From the NCBI RefSeq assembly GCF_001429625.1, contig NZ_LMSU01000001.1:2044003-2108002 (forward strand): a stretch of 64,000 nucleotides of DNA, in the 5' to 3' direction. The stretch comes from Nocardioides sp. Soil805. Lineage in GTDB: Bacteria; Actinomycetota; Actinomycetes; Propionibacteriales; Nocardioidaceae. Under the pieces are notes generated by a model, which did no database searches, was not told the DNA's origin, and saw only the letters and a program-made list of their open reading frames with translations. This document shows, one piece after another, positions 1 to 9,080 of this stretch (positions within the stretch are counted from its first letter, which is position 1; every line of letters begins with the position of its first letter). The position numbers and the translations under genes are program-made.

Positions 1-429
1 CGCCTCCAGCACCGTCCGGCGGCGCTCGTCGGCCAGGGCGCTGGCCTCGGGGTCGTCGCCCGCGTCGGTCGAGGCGACCAGCGCTCCGCGCCCGGCCCGC
101 TCCTCCAGGTCGTCGGGGAGCGCGTCGGCGGCGCGGACCTTGGACGCCCGGATCCGGTCGAGGCACGCGTTGACCACGACCCGGTGCAGCCAGGTGGTCA
201 CCGCCGCCTCGCCCCGGAACGAGCCGGCCCTGCGGAACGCCGCGACCATGCCGTCCTGGAGGCCGTCGGCGGCGTCGTCGGGGTTGCCCATGGTGCGCAG
301 GGCCACCGCCCAGAGCCGGTCGCGGTGCCGGGCGAAGAGCACGCCGAACGCCTCGGCGTCCCCCGCCACGTGCGCGGCCAGCAGGTCGGTGTCCGCCCGG
401 TCGTCGGCCCCGCCGTACGCAGGGGTCAC
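1..429 (-). CDS. sigM: ECF-type RNA polymerase sigma factor SigM (3' part outside window)
   Basis: Reading leftward from a GTG at 429, 143 codons are visible before the window edge. Sigma region 2 is clear: a DRLWAVALRTMGNPDDA stretch, then GLQDGMVAAFRRAGSF and TWLHRVVVNACLDRIR (regions 2.3-2.4, binding the -10 element). Region 4 lies outside. The start overlaps the stop of the pseudokinase gene by four bases (GTGA), so both are on one mRNA. In mycobacteria and other actinobacteria sigM sits beside the MurJ gene and is followed by its anti-sigma factor and thioredoxin genes; this order is the main basis for the symbol. A related group-4 sigma factor cannot be excluded without the rest of the gene. 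Confidence 0.85.
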   Translation of the reverse strand, partial: MTPAYGGADDRADTDLLAAHVAGDAEAFGVLFARHRDRLWAVALRTMGNPDDAADGLQDGMVAAFRRAGSFRGEAAVTTWLHRVVVNACLDRIRASKVRAADALPDDLEERAGRGALVASTDAGDDPEASALADERRRTVLEA

Positions 430-2261
430 CCGCCCACCACGACCTCGGAGACGGTGCCGCGGTAGGAGCCGTCGAGCTGGGGGAGGGCGGTGAGCCAGAC
501 GGTGACGTAGCGCCCCGAGACGGCCTCGTCGAGCTCGACGCTCAACGAGCCGCTGCCGGTGGCGCTCCCCACGGGTGTCAGGTCGCCGACGCCCGTGGGC
601 GACTGCCCGGTGACGTAGATCGACAGCGACGTCGGGCCGCCGAGGGTGGCGACGTCGACCTGGCGCACGCCGCGGGTGCGCCCGAGGTCCAGGACCAGGC
701 CGACACCGGTCTTGAGGCCGGCGGGACCGAGCTGCTGGTTGTAGCTCGAGGTGTACCAGGACGTGGCGGCGTTGCCGTCGAGCACGAGCGGGACGCGCTC
801 GGAGTTCTCCACCCGGCCGTCGGTGCCCTGCGGGTCGAAGTCCCGGGCCGTCACGTCGGGGAACGGGGTCGGGGGCGCCGTGGTCACCGGTGAGCTCGGG
901 GACTCGGACGTCGACTCCTCGCCGTCGGGACGCCCGAGCTGGTACGCCGCGAGGGCGGCCATCGCGACGAGCAGGCACAGGCCGATGAGCAGGGCGAGGC
1001 GGATCGAGCCGCGGCCCGGCACCGGGTCGTCGATCCCCGTGCCGGTGTCGTACGACGACCACGAGCCCGACCCGGTGTGGTGCGCGCCGTGCGACCCGGT
1101 CGACGTCCCGCCCGAGGTCGCCTCCCACGGCCAGTAGCCGCTGGACGCGGACCCGGCGCCCTCCCGGGGCCGCCGCGCGGGCTGTCCCTCAGGCGGCTCG
1201 GGGGCGAAGAGCGGCTTGGCGGGGCGCTCCTCGAACGGCGGCGGGGGCGGCGGCGGGTCGCTGCGGGCGGCGACCCAGCCGACGTCGTCGCGCTCGTCGT
1301 CGAAGACGGGCATCCCGGCCTGGGTCGGCTGCTCGACGGGGGTCGCGGGCGCCGGGTCGGTGGGAGCAGGCTCGTCGGGGGCGGTGATCCCGGCGGCCTC
1401 GGCCCGCTCGACCGCGGGCACGGTCGGCACCACCCGGGTCGCCTCGGTCGCGGGCGGCGCCCACGGCACGGTCGTCTGGTCCTGGGAGGGCTCGCGCAGG
1501 CCCGCGGCGTCGCCGACGTAGTCCCGCAGGACCTCGGCGATCACCGCGGCGGAGATTCCCGACTCCCCGGAGCGCCCGTCGTTGAGGACCTGGTCGCACA
1601 GGGCGTCGAGGGCGCGGGGGATTCCGGCGCGGACCCGGCGCGGGCGCAGCACGGCGCCGTGGTCGGTCGGGGCGTCGGGCAGCTGGGAGGACGAGACACC
1701 GGCCCACTTGCCGGTGAGGGCGGCGTACAGCAGCCCGGCCACGTCCACCAGGTCGGCGGAGCGCCGTCCGGGCGGCAGGCCGTGGAGGGCGGCGTCGACG
1801 CCGAAGCCGATGATGCGGACCTGCCCGTGGTGGTCGAGCAGGACGTTCTCGGGGACCATCCGCCCGTGGGCCAGGCCGGCCTCGTGGGCCAGGGCCAGGC
1901 TGTCGGCCACCTCGGAGACGATCCAGGCCGCGCGCCGCGGCGGCAGCGGTCCGTCGTTGGCCAGGACGACGTCGAGCGAGGTGCCCTGGCCCCACTCGTT
2001 GACGACGTAGCAGAGGTCGTCGAGCTGCTCGGCGTCCAGGACGCGCAGCAGCCGGGGGTCGGCGTGCGGGGCGACGTTGCGGGCGGCCTCGAGCAGGCCG
2101 TCGGCGCGGGAGTCGTGACGGGCGATGAGGTGGACGGCCACGTGGCGGTGCAGCACCGCGTCGTGGGCGCGCCAGAAGCGCCCGCCCTCGCTCTCCGTGA
2201 GCAGGTCGTCGAGGCGGTATCGCGACGCCAGGACCTCGCCGGCGTGGATCGAGTCAGGCAT
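426..2261 (-). CDS. MurJ-linked transmembrane pseudokinase with extracellular discoidin-like domain
   Basis: About 611 residues. The N-terminal 270 residues have a protein-kinase fold, but the key residues are gone: the VAVK lysine is VAVH, HRD is HGR (AHGRMVPENVLLD) and DFG is GFG, so catalysis is unlikely. A Pro/Glu-rich linker leads to one membrane helix (LALLIGLCLLVAMAALAAY, about residues 432-452). The outer 140 residues look like an F5/8 type C or NPCBM carbohydrate-binding fold (DGNAATSWYTS, then LVLDLG). In M. tuberculosis the same pseudokinase plus outer domain is the C-terminal half of MviN/MurJ and binds the FHA protein FhaA when phosphorylated; here it is a separate gene directly after murJ. 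The ATG at 2261 is preferred over GTG 2264 because GAGG lies six bases upstream. Confidence 0.85.
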   Translation of the reverse strand: MPDSIHAGEVLASRYRLDDLLTESEGGRFWRAHDAVLHRHVAVHLIARHDSRADGLLEAARNVAPHADPRLLRVLDAEQLDDLCYVVNEWGQGTSLDVVLANDGPLPPRRAAWIVSEVADSLALAHEAGLAHGRMVPENVLLDHHGQVRIIGFGVDAALHGLPPGRRSADLVDVAGLLYAALTGKWAGVSSSQLPDAPTDHGAVLRPRRVRAGIPRALDALCDQVLNDGRSGESGISAAVIAEVLRDYVGDAAGLREPSQDQTTVPWAPPATEATRVVPTVPAVERAEAAGITAPDEPAPTDPAPATPVEQPTQAGMPVFDDERDDVGWVAARSDPPPPPPPFEERPAKPLFAPEPPEGQPARRPREGAGSASSGYWPWEATSGGTSTGSHGAHHTGSGSWSSYDTGTGIDDPVPGRGSIRLALLIGLCLLVAMAALAAYQLGRPDGEESTSESPSSPVTTAPPTPFPDVTARDFDPQGTDGRVENSERVPLVLDGNAATSWYTSSYNQQLGPAGLKTGVGLVLDLGRTRGVRQVDVATLGGPTSLSIYVTGQSPTGVGDLTPVGSATGSGSLSVELDEAVSGRYVTVWLTALPQLDGSYRGTVSEVVVGG

Positions 2262-2315
2262 CACTCACCTCGCTCCCGCGGGTCCCGGCCGGGCTGGACG
2301 ACCACATCGTAGGAC

Positions 2316-3944
2316 TCACCGCCGGCCCACCCGGCTGGCCACGCTGTCGACGAGCGCGGTGACCTCGCGGATGCGCATCAGGTGAGCCGCACCGAGCAGG
2401 ACGAGGCACCCCGCGAGCCCGGCCAGCCCGCCGCGCAGCAGCGAGAGCAGGATCCCGGGCTCCTCGCCCAGTCCCGCCAGGGCCTGCTCGACACCCCACG
2501 CGGCCAGCGCCGCGCCGGCGCAGGCGATGACCATCCTGATGAGGAAGCGCACGAGTGCGGGGGTCCCGAGGCCGCCCAGCGTGCGGCGCAGGACGGTGTA
2601 GCTGATGGCCGAGCCCACGACGTACGAGGCCAGCCAGGCCAGCACGAGGGCGGGCGCGGTCTGGTCGGCGGTGGCCCGTCCGACCAGCACCACCGCCGCG
2701 ACGATGTTGGTGGCCGAGATGGCGCACTGGATGAAGAACACGAGCCGGGTCTGCTCGAGGGCGTAGAAGCCGCGCAGCATCATGTAGTGGACGGTGAAGA
2801 AGACCAGCGCCGGTCCGAAGACCGCCAGCGTGGGGGCGAAGGCGGCCGGGTCGCCCGCGCCGGCGTCGAAGAGCACCCCGGCCATGTCGCCGGCCAGGAT
2901 CGGCACCAGGGCCGCGAAGGGGAGCACCACGACGAGTGCGGTGCGCAGCGTGGAGCCCAGGGTGCTGCCCATGTCCGCCAGGCGCGCGTCGGTGGCGTAG
3001 CCGGAGAGTCGCGGCAGGATGGCCGTGGTGAGCGAGACCGTGATGATGGCGTGCGGGACCATCATGATCAGGAAGCTGCTGGCGTAGACCGTGTTGCCGG
3101 TGCCGCCGCCGTTGACCGTGCCGCTCGATGCCAGCCGGGTCACGACGAGGTAGGCGAGCTGGTTGACCACGACGAAGAGCACGGTCCACACGCCGAGGCG
3201 CGCGGTGTGGCCCAGCCCGGTGCCGCGGAAGTCGAAGCGCGGGCGGTAGCGGAAGCCGGCCCGGCGCAGGTAGGGCAGCAGGATGAGGAACTGCACGACG
3301 ATGCCGAGGGTGGATCCGAGGCCGAGCACCAGCTCCTGTGCGTTGCTGTAGCCGCCCACCTGCTCGGCGGCCGTCGGCTTGCCCCACACGACGAGGTAGA
3401 GGCTGAGCACCGTGATGGCGATGAGGTTGTTGGCGATGGGCGCCCACATCATCGGGCCGAACTTCTGCCGCGCGTTGAGCACCTGGCCCACCAGCACGAA
3501 CATCCCGTAGAAGAACACCTGCGGCAGGCACAGGCGGGTGAAGGCGATCGCCGAGTCGAGCTGGGCCGTGCGGTCGGGCCGGTAGTACCCGTCCGACAGG
3601 TAGACCTTCACCAGCCAGGGCGCTGCCAGCACCAGGACCACGGTCACCACGGCCAGGAAGATCGCGGACAGCGTGATGATCCGCGCCGCATAGGCCTCGC
3701 CGCCGTCCGGGTCGTTCTTCATCGTGCGCACCAGCTGGGGGACCAGCACCGCGTTGAAGACGCCGCCCGCGACGAGGATGTAGACGGCGTTGGGGATGGT
3801 GTTGGCGATGGTGAAGATGTCGGCGTGCAGGGCCTGGCCCAGCGCCGCGATGATCAGCAGGGTGCGGAAGTAGCCGCTGAAGCGGGACAGGATCGTCCCG
3901 CTCGCCATCACGGCGGTCGCGGAGAGCAGTCGGGTGTCGCTCAC
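2316..3944 (-). CDS. murJ: Lipid II flippase MurJ (MviN family)
   Basis: 542 residues, the usual size for a stand-alone MurJ with about 14 membrane helices. The N-terminus (ATAVMASGTILSRFSGYFR) carries the conserved serine/arginine-rich first helix of the MOP-superfamily flippases, which move lipid II from the inner to the outer face of the membrane for peptidoglycan synthesis. The GTG start overlaps the TGA of the DUF6049 gene (GTGA). The pseudokinase gene follows after a 54-base gap. Unlike mycobacterial MviN, the protein ends after the transport domain, the regulatory half being encoded separately. Recognition is firm from sequence and context. Confidence 0.95.
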   Translation of the reverse strand: MSDTRLLSATAVMASGTILSRFSGYFRTLLIIAALGQALHADIFTIANTIPNAVYILVAGGVFNAVLVPQLVRTMKNDPDGGEAYAARIITLSAIFLAVVTVVLVLAAPWLVKVYLSDGYYRPDRTAQLDSAIAFTRLCLPQVFFYGMFVLVGQVLNARQKFGPMMWAPIANNLIAITVLSLYLVVWGKPTAAEQVGGYSNAQELVLGLGSTLGIVVQFLILLPYLRRAGFRYRPRFDFRGTGLGHTARLGVWTVLFVVVNQLAYLVVTRLASSGTVNGGGTGNTVYASSFLIMMVPHAIITVSLTTAILPRLSGYATDARLADMGSTLGSTLRTALVVVLPFAALVPILAGDMAGVLFDAGAGDPAAFAPTLAVFGPALVFFTVHYMMLRGFYALEQTRLVFFIQCAISATNIVAAVVLVGRATADQTAPALVLAWLASYVVGSAISYTVLRRTLGGLGTPALVRFLIRMVIACAGAALAAWGVEQALAGLGEEPGILLSLLRGGLAGLAGCLVLLGAAHLMRIREVTALVDSVASRVGRR

Positions 3945-6283
3945 GTGGCGCCCTCGGGCTCGGTGCGGTCGGGCTCGCCGAGGGCGGCACCACGGTCGGT
4001 GCCGCCGTCCGGGTCGGTGTCGGGGTCGGTGTCGTCGGGGTCCGGGGCGCCGCGCCGGGCGCGGACCTGGCGGAAGAGCCGCACCGCGATCGTGCTGAAG
4101 AGCAGGACCGCGCCGAAGACCAGGATGTACCAGATGATCGCGCTGACCTGGGCGGCGCGGACGGGCAGGGACGCCGAGCCGCCGAGGGGGGTGCCGCCCT
4201 GGTCGGTCACCACCAGGCGCACCTGGTGGACCCCGAGGCGGGAGGCCTTCACGTCGAGCAGCAACCGCGAGCGGGCCCCGGGCGCGAGGTTCAGCACGTC
4301 CGACTCGGCCACCTCGAGGGAGCCGTCCGAGTCACTGCCCACCATGACGGTGACGGGCTGGTCGAGGCCGTTGACCACCGTGGCCCCGAGGGTGCCGTCC
4401 TCGCTGGAGAGCGTCACCGACGACGGCGTCACCACGTCGATGCTGGCGAGCTGGGCGTCGAGGTGCGCGGCGGCTGCGCGCGCGGACAGGACGGCCGCGC
4501 CCTGGCGGTCGCGCTGGCGGACCGAGAGGGTGGTCAGCGACTCGTCGGTGGCCTGCTGGCGCACCAGGTTGGGGCTGGACAGGACGCCCGCCATCACGGA
4601 GGCCTTGCGGCGCAGGCCCTCGGCCGCGGTGAAGCTCGACGCCCCCAGCTCTGTGGCTGCGTCCTCCTCGGTGTAGCTGAGGTCGGCGGCGCTGAGGGAC
4701 GAGGCGGGGCGGCTGGTGATGTCGGACAGCGGCACCGGGCGCAGCCACGAGACGTCGAGGGCGTCGAAGAGGTCGGAGGAGTCCTGGGGGAACCAGTCGT
4801 CCGGCAGCTCGAGGACCACCGGCGCGGTCGACCCGGCGTACAGGCGCAGGGCCGCCTCGCTCAACAGCCGCTGGCGCAGCGCGAGCGGGTCGTCGGCGGC
4901 GGTCGGGCCGGGACCGCCGGCGGCCGCTCCCGACGAGGTGACGACCACCTTGTGGCCGAGCAGGCGCACCATCGAGTTCTCCGCGTCGGGCGGGCCCGCG
5001 AACGACGTCTCGCCGAGCAGCACCGTGCCGTCGGGGGTGGCTGCCCGGAGGGCCTCGGGGCTGATGAGGCCGTCCGGCGGTGCCAGCGTCGGCGTGTGCG
5101 CGATGCCGAGCGCGGTCATCACCTCGTTGCTGCGGCTCAGGGCGAGGGGGTAGGTGTCCGGGTCGTGCGCGGCGGCGGCCGAGACGTCGAGGTCGCCGTA
5201 GGGCAGGGAGAGCACCGTGTGACCGGTGACCAGCGCCGCGAAGCGGTCCAGCCAGGCCTGCGCCAGCGCGGCGACGGCCTCCTTGTCGCCGGAGAGGGGC
5301 TCGTCCGGGGCGGCGGGCGGGCCGAGCGGGGCACCCGCGAGGTCGGGCGTCTGCGGCTGTTCCCCGGAGCCGGCGTCCTCGGCCGCGCCCTCCTCACCGC
5401 CTTCCTCGGGCACCTGGGCGGGGTCGGGAGCCAGGCTGCGGCGGGGGTTGCCGGCGGCGAGGCGGGAGACCGTCGCGAGGACCGCCGGGTCGACGAGCCA
5501 GGTGATCTGGGTGTTGCCGGACGACTCGCCGGCGTCGAGGAGCGCGTCGAGGCGACCGCCGTCGGCCAGCGAGGTGCTCCAGCGGCGTACGCCGGACACA
5601 CGACCGCCGGCGGTGTGCCGGACCTGCTCGCGGATCGGCACCACGACCGCGGTGTCGATGACGTCGTCGGTGCGGGCGACGTAGGGGATGAAGGTGCGGG
5701 CCCGACCGTCGGCGAACACGTCGCGCGGGACCGAGGAGTCGCCGATGGCGTGCACCCCGATCCAGTAGGCGCCGGGCTCGACGATGCCGAGCTGGTCGCG
5801 CGGCACGGTGATCTCGAACCCGGCGGTCTGCCCGGGCTGGAGCAGGTCCACGGTGTCGAAGGAGCCGGGCTCGACGATCCGGTCCCCGACGTACTCCGCC
5901 GGGTCGATCGTCGCGGACGCCGCCAGGGAGATGCCGTCGAGGATCGGCGTGGTGGACCGGAAGGCGTAGAGGTTGACGCCCGTCCAGGCCTCGGCGCTCT
6001 GGTTGGTGACCGTGCCGGTGAGGCGCACCGGTCGGTCGTTGTCGCTCAGCGCGGCCGGCGTGAGGGAGTCGAGGTGCACGATCAGGGGGTCGGCCTCGGC
6101 TCGTGCGGGCGCGACGGTCGAACCGGCGAGGGCCGGTGCGGTGGCGACGAGGGGGGCGCCGACCAGGGTGGCCGCGAGGGCGAGGGCCCAGCGGCGCCGG
6201 GAGCGTCCAGAGGCGGTGCGACGCGACCGGATCCGGCGTCCCCGGCCCGGCAGGGCAGGCAGGGACGAGGACGGGCGTGGCAC
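3941..6283 (-). CDS. DUF6049 family membrane-anchored extracellular protein
   Basis: 780 residues. A basic N-terminus and a hydrophobic segment (WALALAATLVGAPLVATAPALA) form a signal peptide; a single helix near the C-terminus (IIWYILVFGAVLLFSTIAV) anchors it, with a short acidic, Asp/Pro-rich cytoplasmic tail. The large outer part has Ig-like beta domains (LTGTVTNQSAEAWTGVNLY at the start and a similar domain before the anchor). It matches the actinobacterial family found beside murJ (Rv3909 in M. tuberculosis). No catalytic motif is visible. First gene of the leftward operon, translationally coupled to murJ; the function is unknown but is likely tied to envelope assembly. Confidence 0.85.
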   Translation of the reverse strand: MPRPSSSLPALPGRGRRIRSRRTASGRSRRRWALALAATLVGAPLVATAPALAGSTVAPARAEADPLIVHLDSLTPAALSDNDRPVRLTGTVTNQSAEAWTGVNLYAFRSTTPILDGISLAASATIDPAEYVGDRIVEPGSFDTVDLLQPGQTAGFEITVPRDQLGIVEPGAYWIGVHAIGDSSVPRDVFADGRARTFIPYVARTDDVIDTAVVVPIREQVRHTAGGRVSGVRRWSTSLADGGRLDALLDAGESSGNTQITWLVDPAVLATVSRLAAGNPRRSLAPDPAQVPEEGGEEGAAEDAGSGEQPQTPDLAGAPLGPPAAPDEPLSGDKEAVAALAQAWLDRFAALVTGHTVLSLPYGDLDVSAAAAHDPDTYPLALSRSNEVMTALGIAHTPTLAPPDGLISPEALRAATPDGTVLLGETSFAGPPDAENSMVRLLGHKVVVTSSGAAAGGPGPTAADDPLALRQRLLSEAALRLYAGSTAPVVLELPDDWFPQDSSDLFDALDVSWLRPVPLSDITSRPASSLSAADLSYTEEDAATELGASSFTAAEGLRRKASVMAGVLSSPNLVRQQATDESLTTLSVRQRDRQGAAVLSARAAAAHLDAQLASIDVVTPSSVTLSSEDGTLGATVVNGLDQPVTVMVGSDSDGSLEVAESDVLNLAPGARSRLLLDVKASRLGVHQVRLVVTDQGGTPLGGSASLPVRAAQVSAIIWYILVFGAVLLFSTIAVRLFRQVRARRGAPDPDDTDPDTDPDGGTDRGAALGEPDRTEPEGAT

Positions 6284-6370
6284 GCACCGACTCTAACGGC
6301 GGCGGGGTCGCCCCGGCGGAGGACTCGGCGGTGCCGGGCACGGCGGCTCGATCGCCTAGAGTGGGCGCCC

Positions 6371-7816
6371 GTGCCTGACGCTCCGCTGCCCCCGCTCCAG
6401 ATCGTCGACGTGCAGCGTCGGGTGGGCGCCGAGCTGGACCGGATCGGCCCCGTCCTCGACGAGCTGGGCGCCCGGTTCGCCGGCGCGGGCGAGGAGCTCG
6501 CCCTGGTCGGCGGGCCCGTGCGGGACGCGATGCTAGGCCGGCTCCAGAACGACCTGGACTTCACCACCTCGGCCCATCCCGACGTGACCGAGCGGCTGCT
6601 CAAGGGCTGGGCGGACGCGATCTGGGACATGGGCCGCGCGTTCGGCACCATCGGCTGCCGCAAGGGGCCCTGGCAGGTCGAGATCACGACGTACCGGGCC
6701 GAGACCTACGACCCCTCCTCCCGCAAGCCCGACGTGGAGTACGGCGACTCGCTGGCCGGCGACCTCGGCCGCCGGGACTTCACCGTCAACGCGATGGCGG
6801 TGCGCCTGCCGGGCCGCGAGGTCGAGGACCTGCACGGCGGGGTGGTCGACCTCGCGCAGCGGGTGCTGCGCACGCCGGGCACCCCGGAGGACTCCTTCTC
6901 CGACGACCCGCTGCGCATGATGCGCGCGGCCCGCTTCGCCGCCCAGCTCGGTTTCACGGTCGCGCCCGAGGTGGTCGCGGCGATGACCGCGATGGCCGGG
7001 CGGATCGAGATCATCTCCGCCGAGCGGGTGCGCGACGAGCTCGTCAAGCTGGTCTGCGCGCCGTACCCGCGTCTCGGGCTCACCCTGCTGGTGGAGACCG
7101 GGCTGGCGGCGCACGTGCTGCCCGAGCTGCCCGCGCTGGCCCTCGAGCGCGACGAGCACCACCGGCACAAGGACGTCTACGAGCACACCCTGACGGTGCT
7201 GGAGCAGTCGATCGACCTCGAGCACCGCCTCGGGGGCGGGCCCGACTTCGTGGCCCGCTTCGCGGCGCTGATGCACGACGTGGGCAAGCCGCGCACCCGG
7301 CGCTTCGAGTCCGGCGGGTTGGTGACGTTCCACCACCACGACGTGGTCGGCGCCAAGATGACCCGCAAGCGGATGCGGGCGCTGCGCTTCTCCAACCACG
7401 ACATCGACGCGGTGAGCACCCTGGTCGAGCTGCACCTGCGCTTCCACGGCTACGGCTCGGGGGAGTGGACCGACTCGGCCGTGCGCCGCTACGTGCGCGA
7501 CGCCGGCGACCAGCTCGAGCGGCTGCACATCCTCACCCGGGCCGACTGCACGACCCGCAACCAGCGCAAGGCCGACCGGTTGCGGCGTACCTACGACTCG
7601 CTCGAGGAGCGCATCGCCCGGCTCTCGGAGCAGGAGGAGCTCGCCTCCATCCGTCCCGACCTCGACGGCAACGAGATCATGGAGGTCCTCGGCCTCGGGC
7701 CGGGGCGCGAGGTGGGCGAGGCCTACCGCTTCCTGCTCGAGCTGCGCATGGACGAGGGCAGCCTCGGCGCGGACGAGGCGCGGGCCCGCCTCCTGGAGTG
7801 GTGGGCGCGCCGCTAG
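6371..7816 (+). CDS. cca: CCA tRNA nucleotidyltransferase
   Basis: 481 residues from GTG 6371. It adds or repairs the 3'-CCA end of tRNAs using CTP and ATP, without a template. The class II nucleotidyltransferase signature is present: LVGGPVRDAMLG, then DLDFTTSA with the metal-binding aspartates, and RRDFTVNAMAV. The C-terminal half holds an HD domain (HRHKDVYEHTL, ALMHDVGKPRTR). The open frame continues far upstream, but that part is antisense to the DUF6049 gene; GTG 6371 gives the expected family start and leaves 87 bases between the two divergent genes for promoters. An 8-base gap separates it from the next gene. Confidence 0.93.
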   Translation: MPDAPLPPLQIVDVQRRVGAELDRIGPVLDELGARFAGAGEELALVGGPVRDAMLGRLQNDLDFTTSAHPDVTERLLKGWADAIWDMGRAFGTIGCRKGPWQVEITTYRAETYDPSSRKPDVEYGDSLAGDLGRRDFTVNAMAVRLPGREVEDLHGGVVDLAQRVLRTPGTPEDSFSDDPLRMMRAARFAAQLGFTVAPEVVAAMTAMAGRIEIISAERVRDELVKLVCAPYPRLGLTLLVETGLAAHVLPELPALALERDEHHRHKDVYEHTLTVLEQSIDLEHRLGGGPDFVARFAALMHDVGKPRTRRFESGGLVTFHHHDVVGAKMTRKRMRALRFSNHDIDAVSTLVELHLRFHGYGSGEWTDSAVRRYVRDAGDQLERLHILTRADCTTRNQRKADRLRRTYDSLEERIARLSEQEELASIRPDLDGNEIMEVLGLGPGREVGEAYRFLLELRMDEGSLGADEARARLLEWWARR

Positions 7817-7825
7817 CCTCCCGCC

Positions 7826-8311
7826 ATGAGCCTGACCCGTGGAGTCACCCGAGACGTCGAGTCGCTGATCGAGGAGTCCGTGGAGGTGGCTGCCGACCCG
7901 GCGCGGGTCTGGTCGCTGGTCTCCGACCTGCCGCGGCTGGCCGAGTGGAGCCCCCAGGTCGTGCGGTCGTTCGTGCGGACGGGCCGTCCGATCCAGCTCG
8001 GCACCCGGTTGCTCAACGTCAACCGGCGGGGCCTGCTCGTGTGGCCGACGCAGTCGAAGGTCGTGCGGTTCGAGCCGCACCGGGAGATCGCGTTCCGGGT
8101 CAAGGACAACTACACCGTGTGGTCCTTCACCCTGGAGCCGACCGCCACCGGCACCCGCGTGGTGCACCGCCGGGAGGCCCCCGACGGGATCTCGGCCATC
8201 TCCGACCGGCTCACCCGACGCGTGCTCGGCGGCGTGCCGTCCTTCCAGGCCGAGCTGCGTGACGGCATGCGCGCCACGCTGGCCGGCCTCACGGCTGCCG
8301 CCGAGGGCTGA
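7826..8311 (+). CDS. SRPBCC (START/Bet v1-like) family protein
   Basis: 161 residues. The pattern SVEVAADPARVWSLVSDLPRLAEWSP near the start is the usual beginning of polyketide cyclase/dehydrase-type SRPBCC domains, which form a hydrophobic cavity for lipids or aromatic ligands. The rest is the expected beta sheet (AFRVKDNYTVWSFTLEP, GTRVVHRREA) and a C-terminal helix. No signal peptide or membrane segment, so cytoplasmic. It begins nine bases after cca and is probably co-transcribed, but nothing links it functionally to tRNA. The ligand cannot be predicted. Confidence 0.8.
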   Translation: MSLTRGVTRDVESLIEESVEVAADPARVWSLVSDLPRLAEWSPQVVRSFVRTGRPIQLGTRLLNVNRRGLLVWPTQSKVVRFEPHREIAFRVKDNYTVWSFTLEPTATGTRVVHRREAPDGISAISDRLTRRVLGGVPSFQAELRDGMRATLAGLTAAAEG

Positions 8312-8333
8312 CACCGGTCCGGTCCCGCTCCGG

Positions 8334-8430
8334 GCGACGCAACTGGCGGCGGACGACGGGGATCGGGTCCCCTGGGATGTCGTCTGCCGCCAGGTGCGCG
8401 GAGCGGGCGTCGTACGCCGCCAGTTGTCGC
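8334..8430. repeat. Cluster of three REP-like palindromic units
   Basis: Three copies of one 17-base core occur within 100 bases: AACTGGCGGCGGACGAC at 8341-8357, and inverted copies GTCGTCTGCCGCCAGGT at 8379-8395 (two mismatches) and GTCGTACGCCGCCAGTT at 8409-8425 (one mismatch). Copies one and two can fold into a long hairpin with an inner stem GGGGA/TCCCC. The cluster lies between the convergent SRPBCC and collagen-like genes and may act as a bidirectional terminator or be a member of a dispersed repeat family. Confidence 0.7.
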
Positions 8431-8459
8431 TGTCGAGCCTGTGTCTCAGGGCATCGTGC

Positions 8460-9047
8460 TCAGGGCACCATGAACGCGAACGACTGGTCGGTCAGCGCCG
8501 AGGTGCTGCCCGCGATGTTGAAGTAGCGGGTGTAGACCGTGAACGAGCCCGACGCGTTGCAGGTCGGGTCCCCGGACGAGTTGAGCTCGACGTTGGAGAT
8601 GGTCCCGCCACCGGTGGTCGAGTTGCCGGTGTAGTCCGCGGTCACGAGCAGCACCGCGTTGGCGCTCACCACGTTGGTGGCCCGGACGCAGTAGACGCCC
8701 GTCCCGACGCGGCTGACGGCGACGTTGCCGGACGAGCGCGTGAGGGCGCCGTTGCCCTCGACGCGACCCCAGCCGCGGGCGCTGCCGGCCGGTCCCTGCG
8801 GCCCCTGCGGGCCGGTCGCCCCCGTGGCGCCGGTCGGTCCCCGTGCTCCGGTCGGTCCCTGGGCCCCCGTCGCCCCGGTGGCTCCTGTCTTGCCGGTCTT
8901 GCCCTTGAGCTGCTTGACGACCGAGGGCTTGATCTGGCTCTTCGAGGTGATGATGTACTTGCCGGCCGCCATGGCCGTGCCGCCGCCGACGAGCAGGGCG
9001 GCGAGGACGATCGCGATGATCGCCACGCTGTTCGGGAATCTCTTCAT
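8460..9047 (-). CDS. Secreted or membrane-anchored collagen-like protein
   Basis: 195 residues from the ATG at 9047, which has an ideal AGGAGG seven bases upstream; longer upstream frames lack such a site. The N-terminus (VAIIAIVLAALLVGGGTAMA) is a signal peptide or anchor. Next comes YIITSKSQIKPSVVKQLKG, a motif seen before collagen-like tails in soil actinobacteria, then about 13 Gly-X-Y triplets (GKTGKTGATGATGAQGPTG and onwards), and a C-terminal domain of about 100 residues with two cysteines that probably trimerises. Expected at the cell surface; function unknown. The leader is almost identical to that of the short ORF at 9310-9522. Confidence 0.75.
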   Translation of the reverse strand: MKRFPNSVAIIAIVLAALLVGGGTAMAAGKYIITSKSQIKPSVVKQLKGKTGKTGATGATGAQGPTGARGPTGATGATGPQGPQGPAGSARGWGRVEGNGALTRSSGNVAVSRVGTGVYCVRATNVVSANAVLLVTADYTGNSTTGGGTISNVELNSSGDPTCNASGSFTVYTRYFNIAGSTSALTDQSFAFMVP

Positions 9048-9080
9048 GCTGCTGCCTCCTGGTGGTGGGCCGCAGCGGTT

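Noticed and set aside
2382-4676. A 764-codon plus-strand frame across murJ and the DUF6049 gene
   Set aside because: It is antisense to two well-recognised genes and its protein is a low-complexity Gly/Arg/Glu/Gln string, the usual by-product of GC-rich codon bias. The same holds for most long frames opposite real genes in this window.
4226-6370. Extended N-terminus of the CCA-adding enzyme
   Set aside because: The frame is open for over 2 kb upstream, but that part is antisense to the DUF6049 gene and the family start fits GTG 6371.
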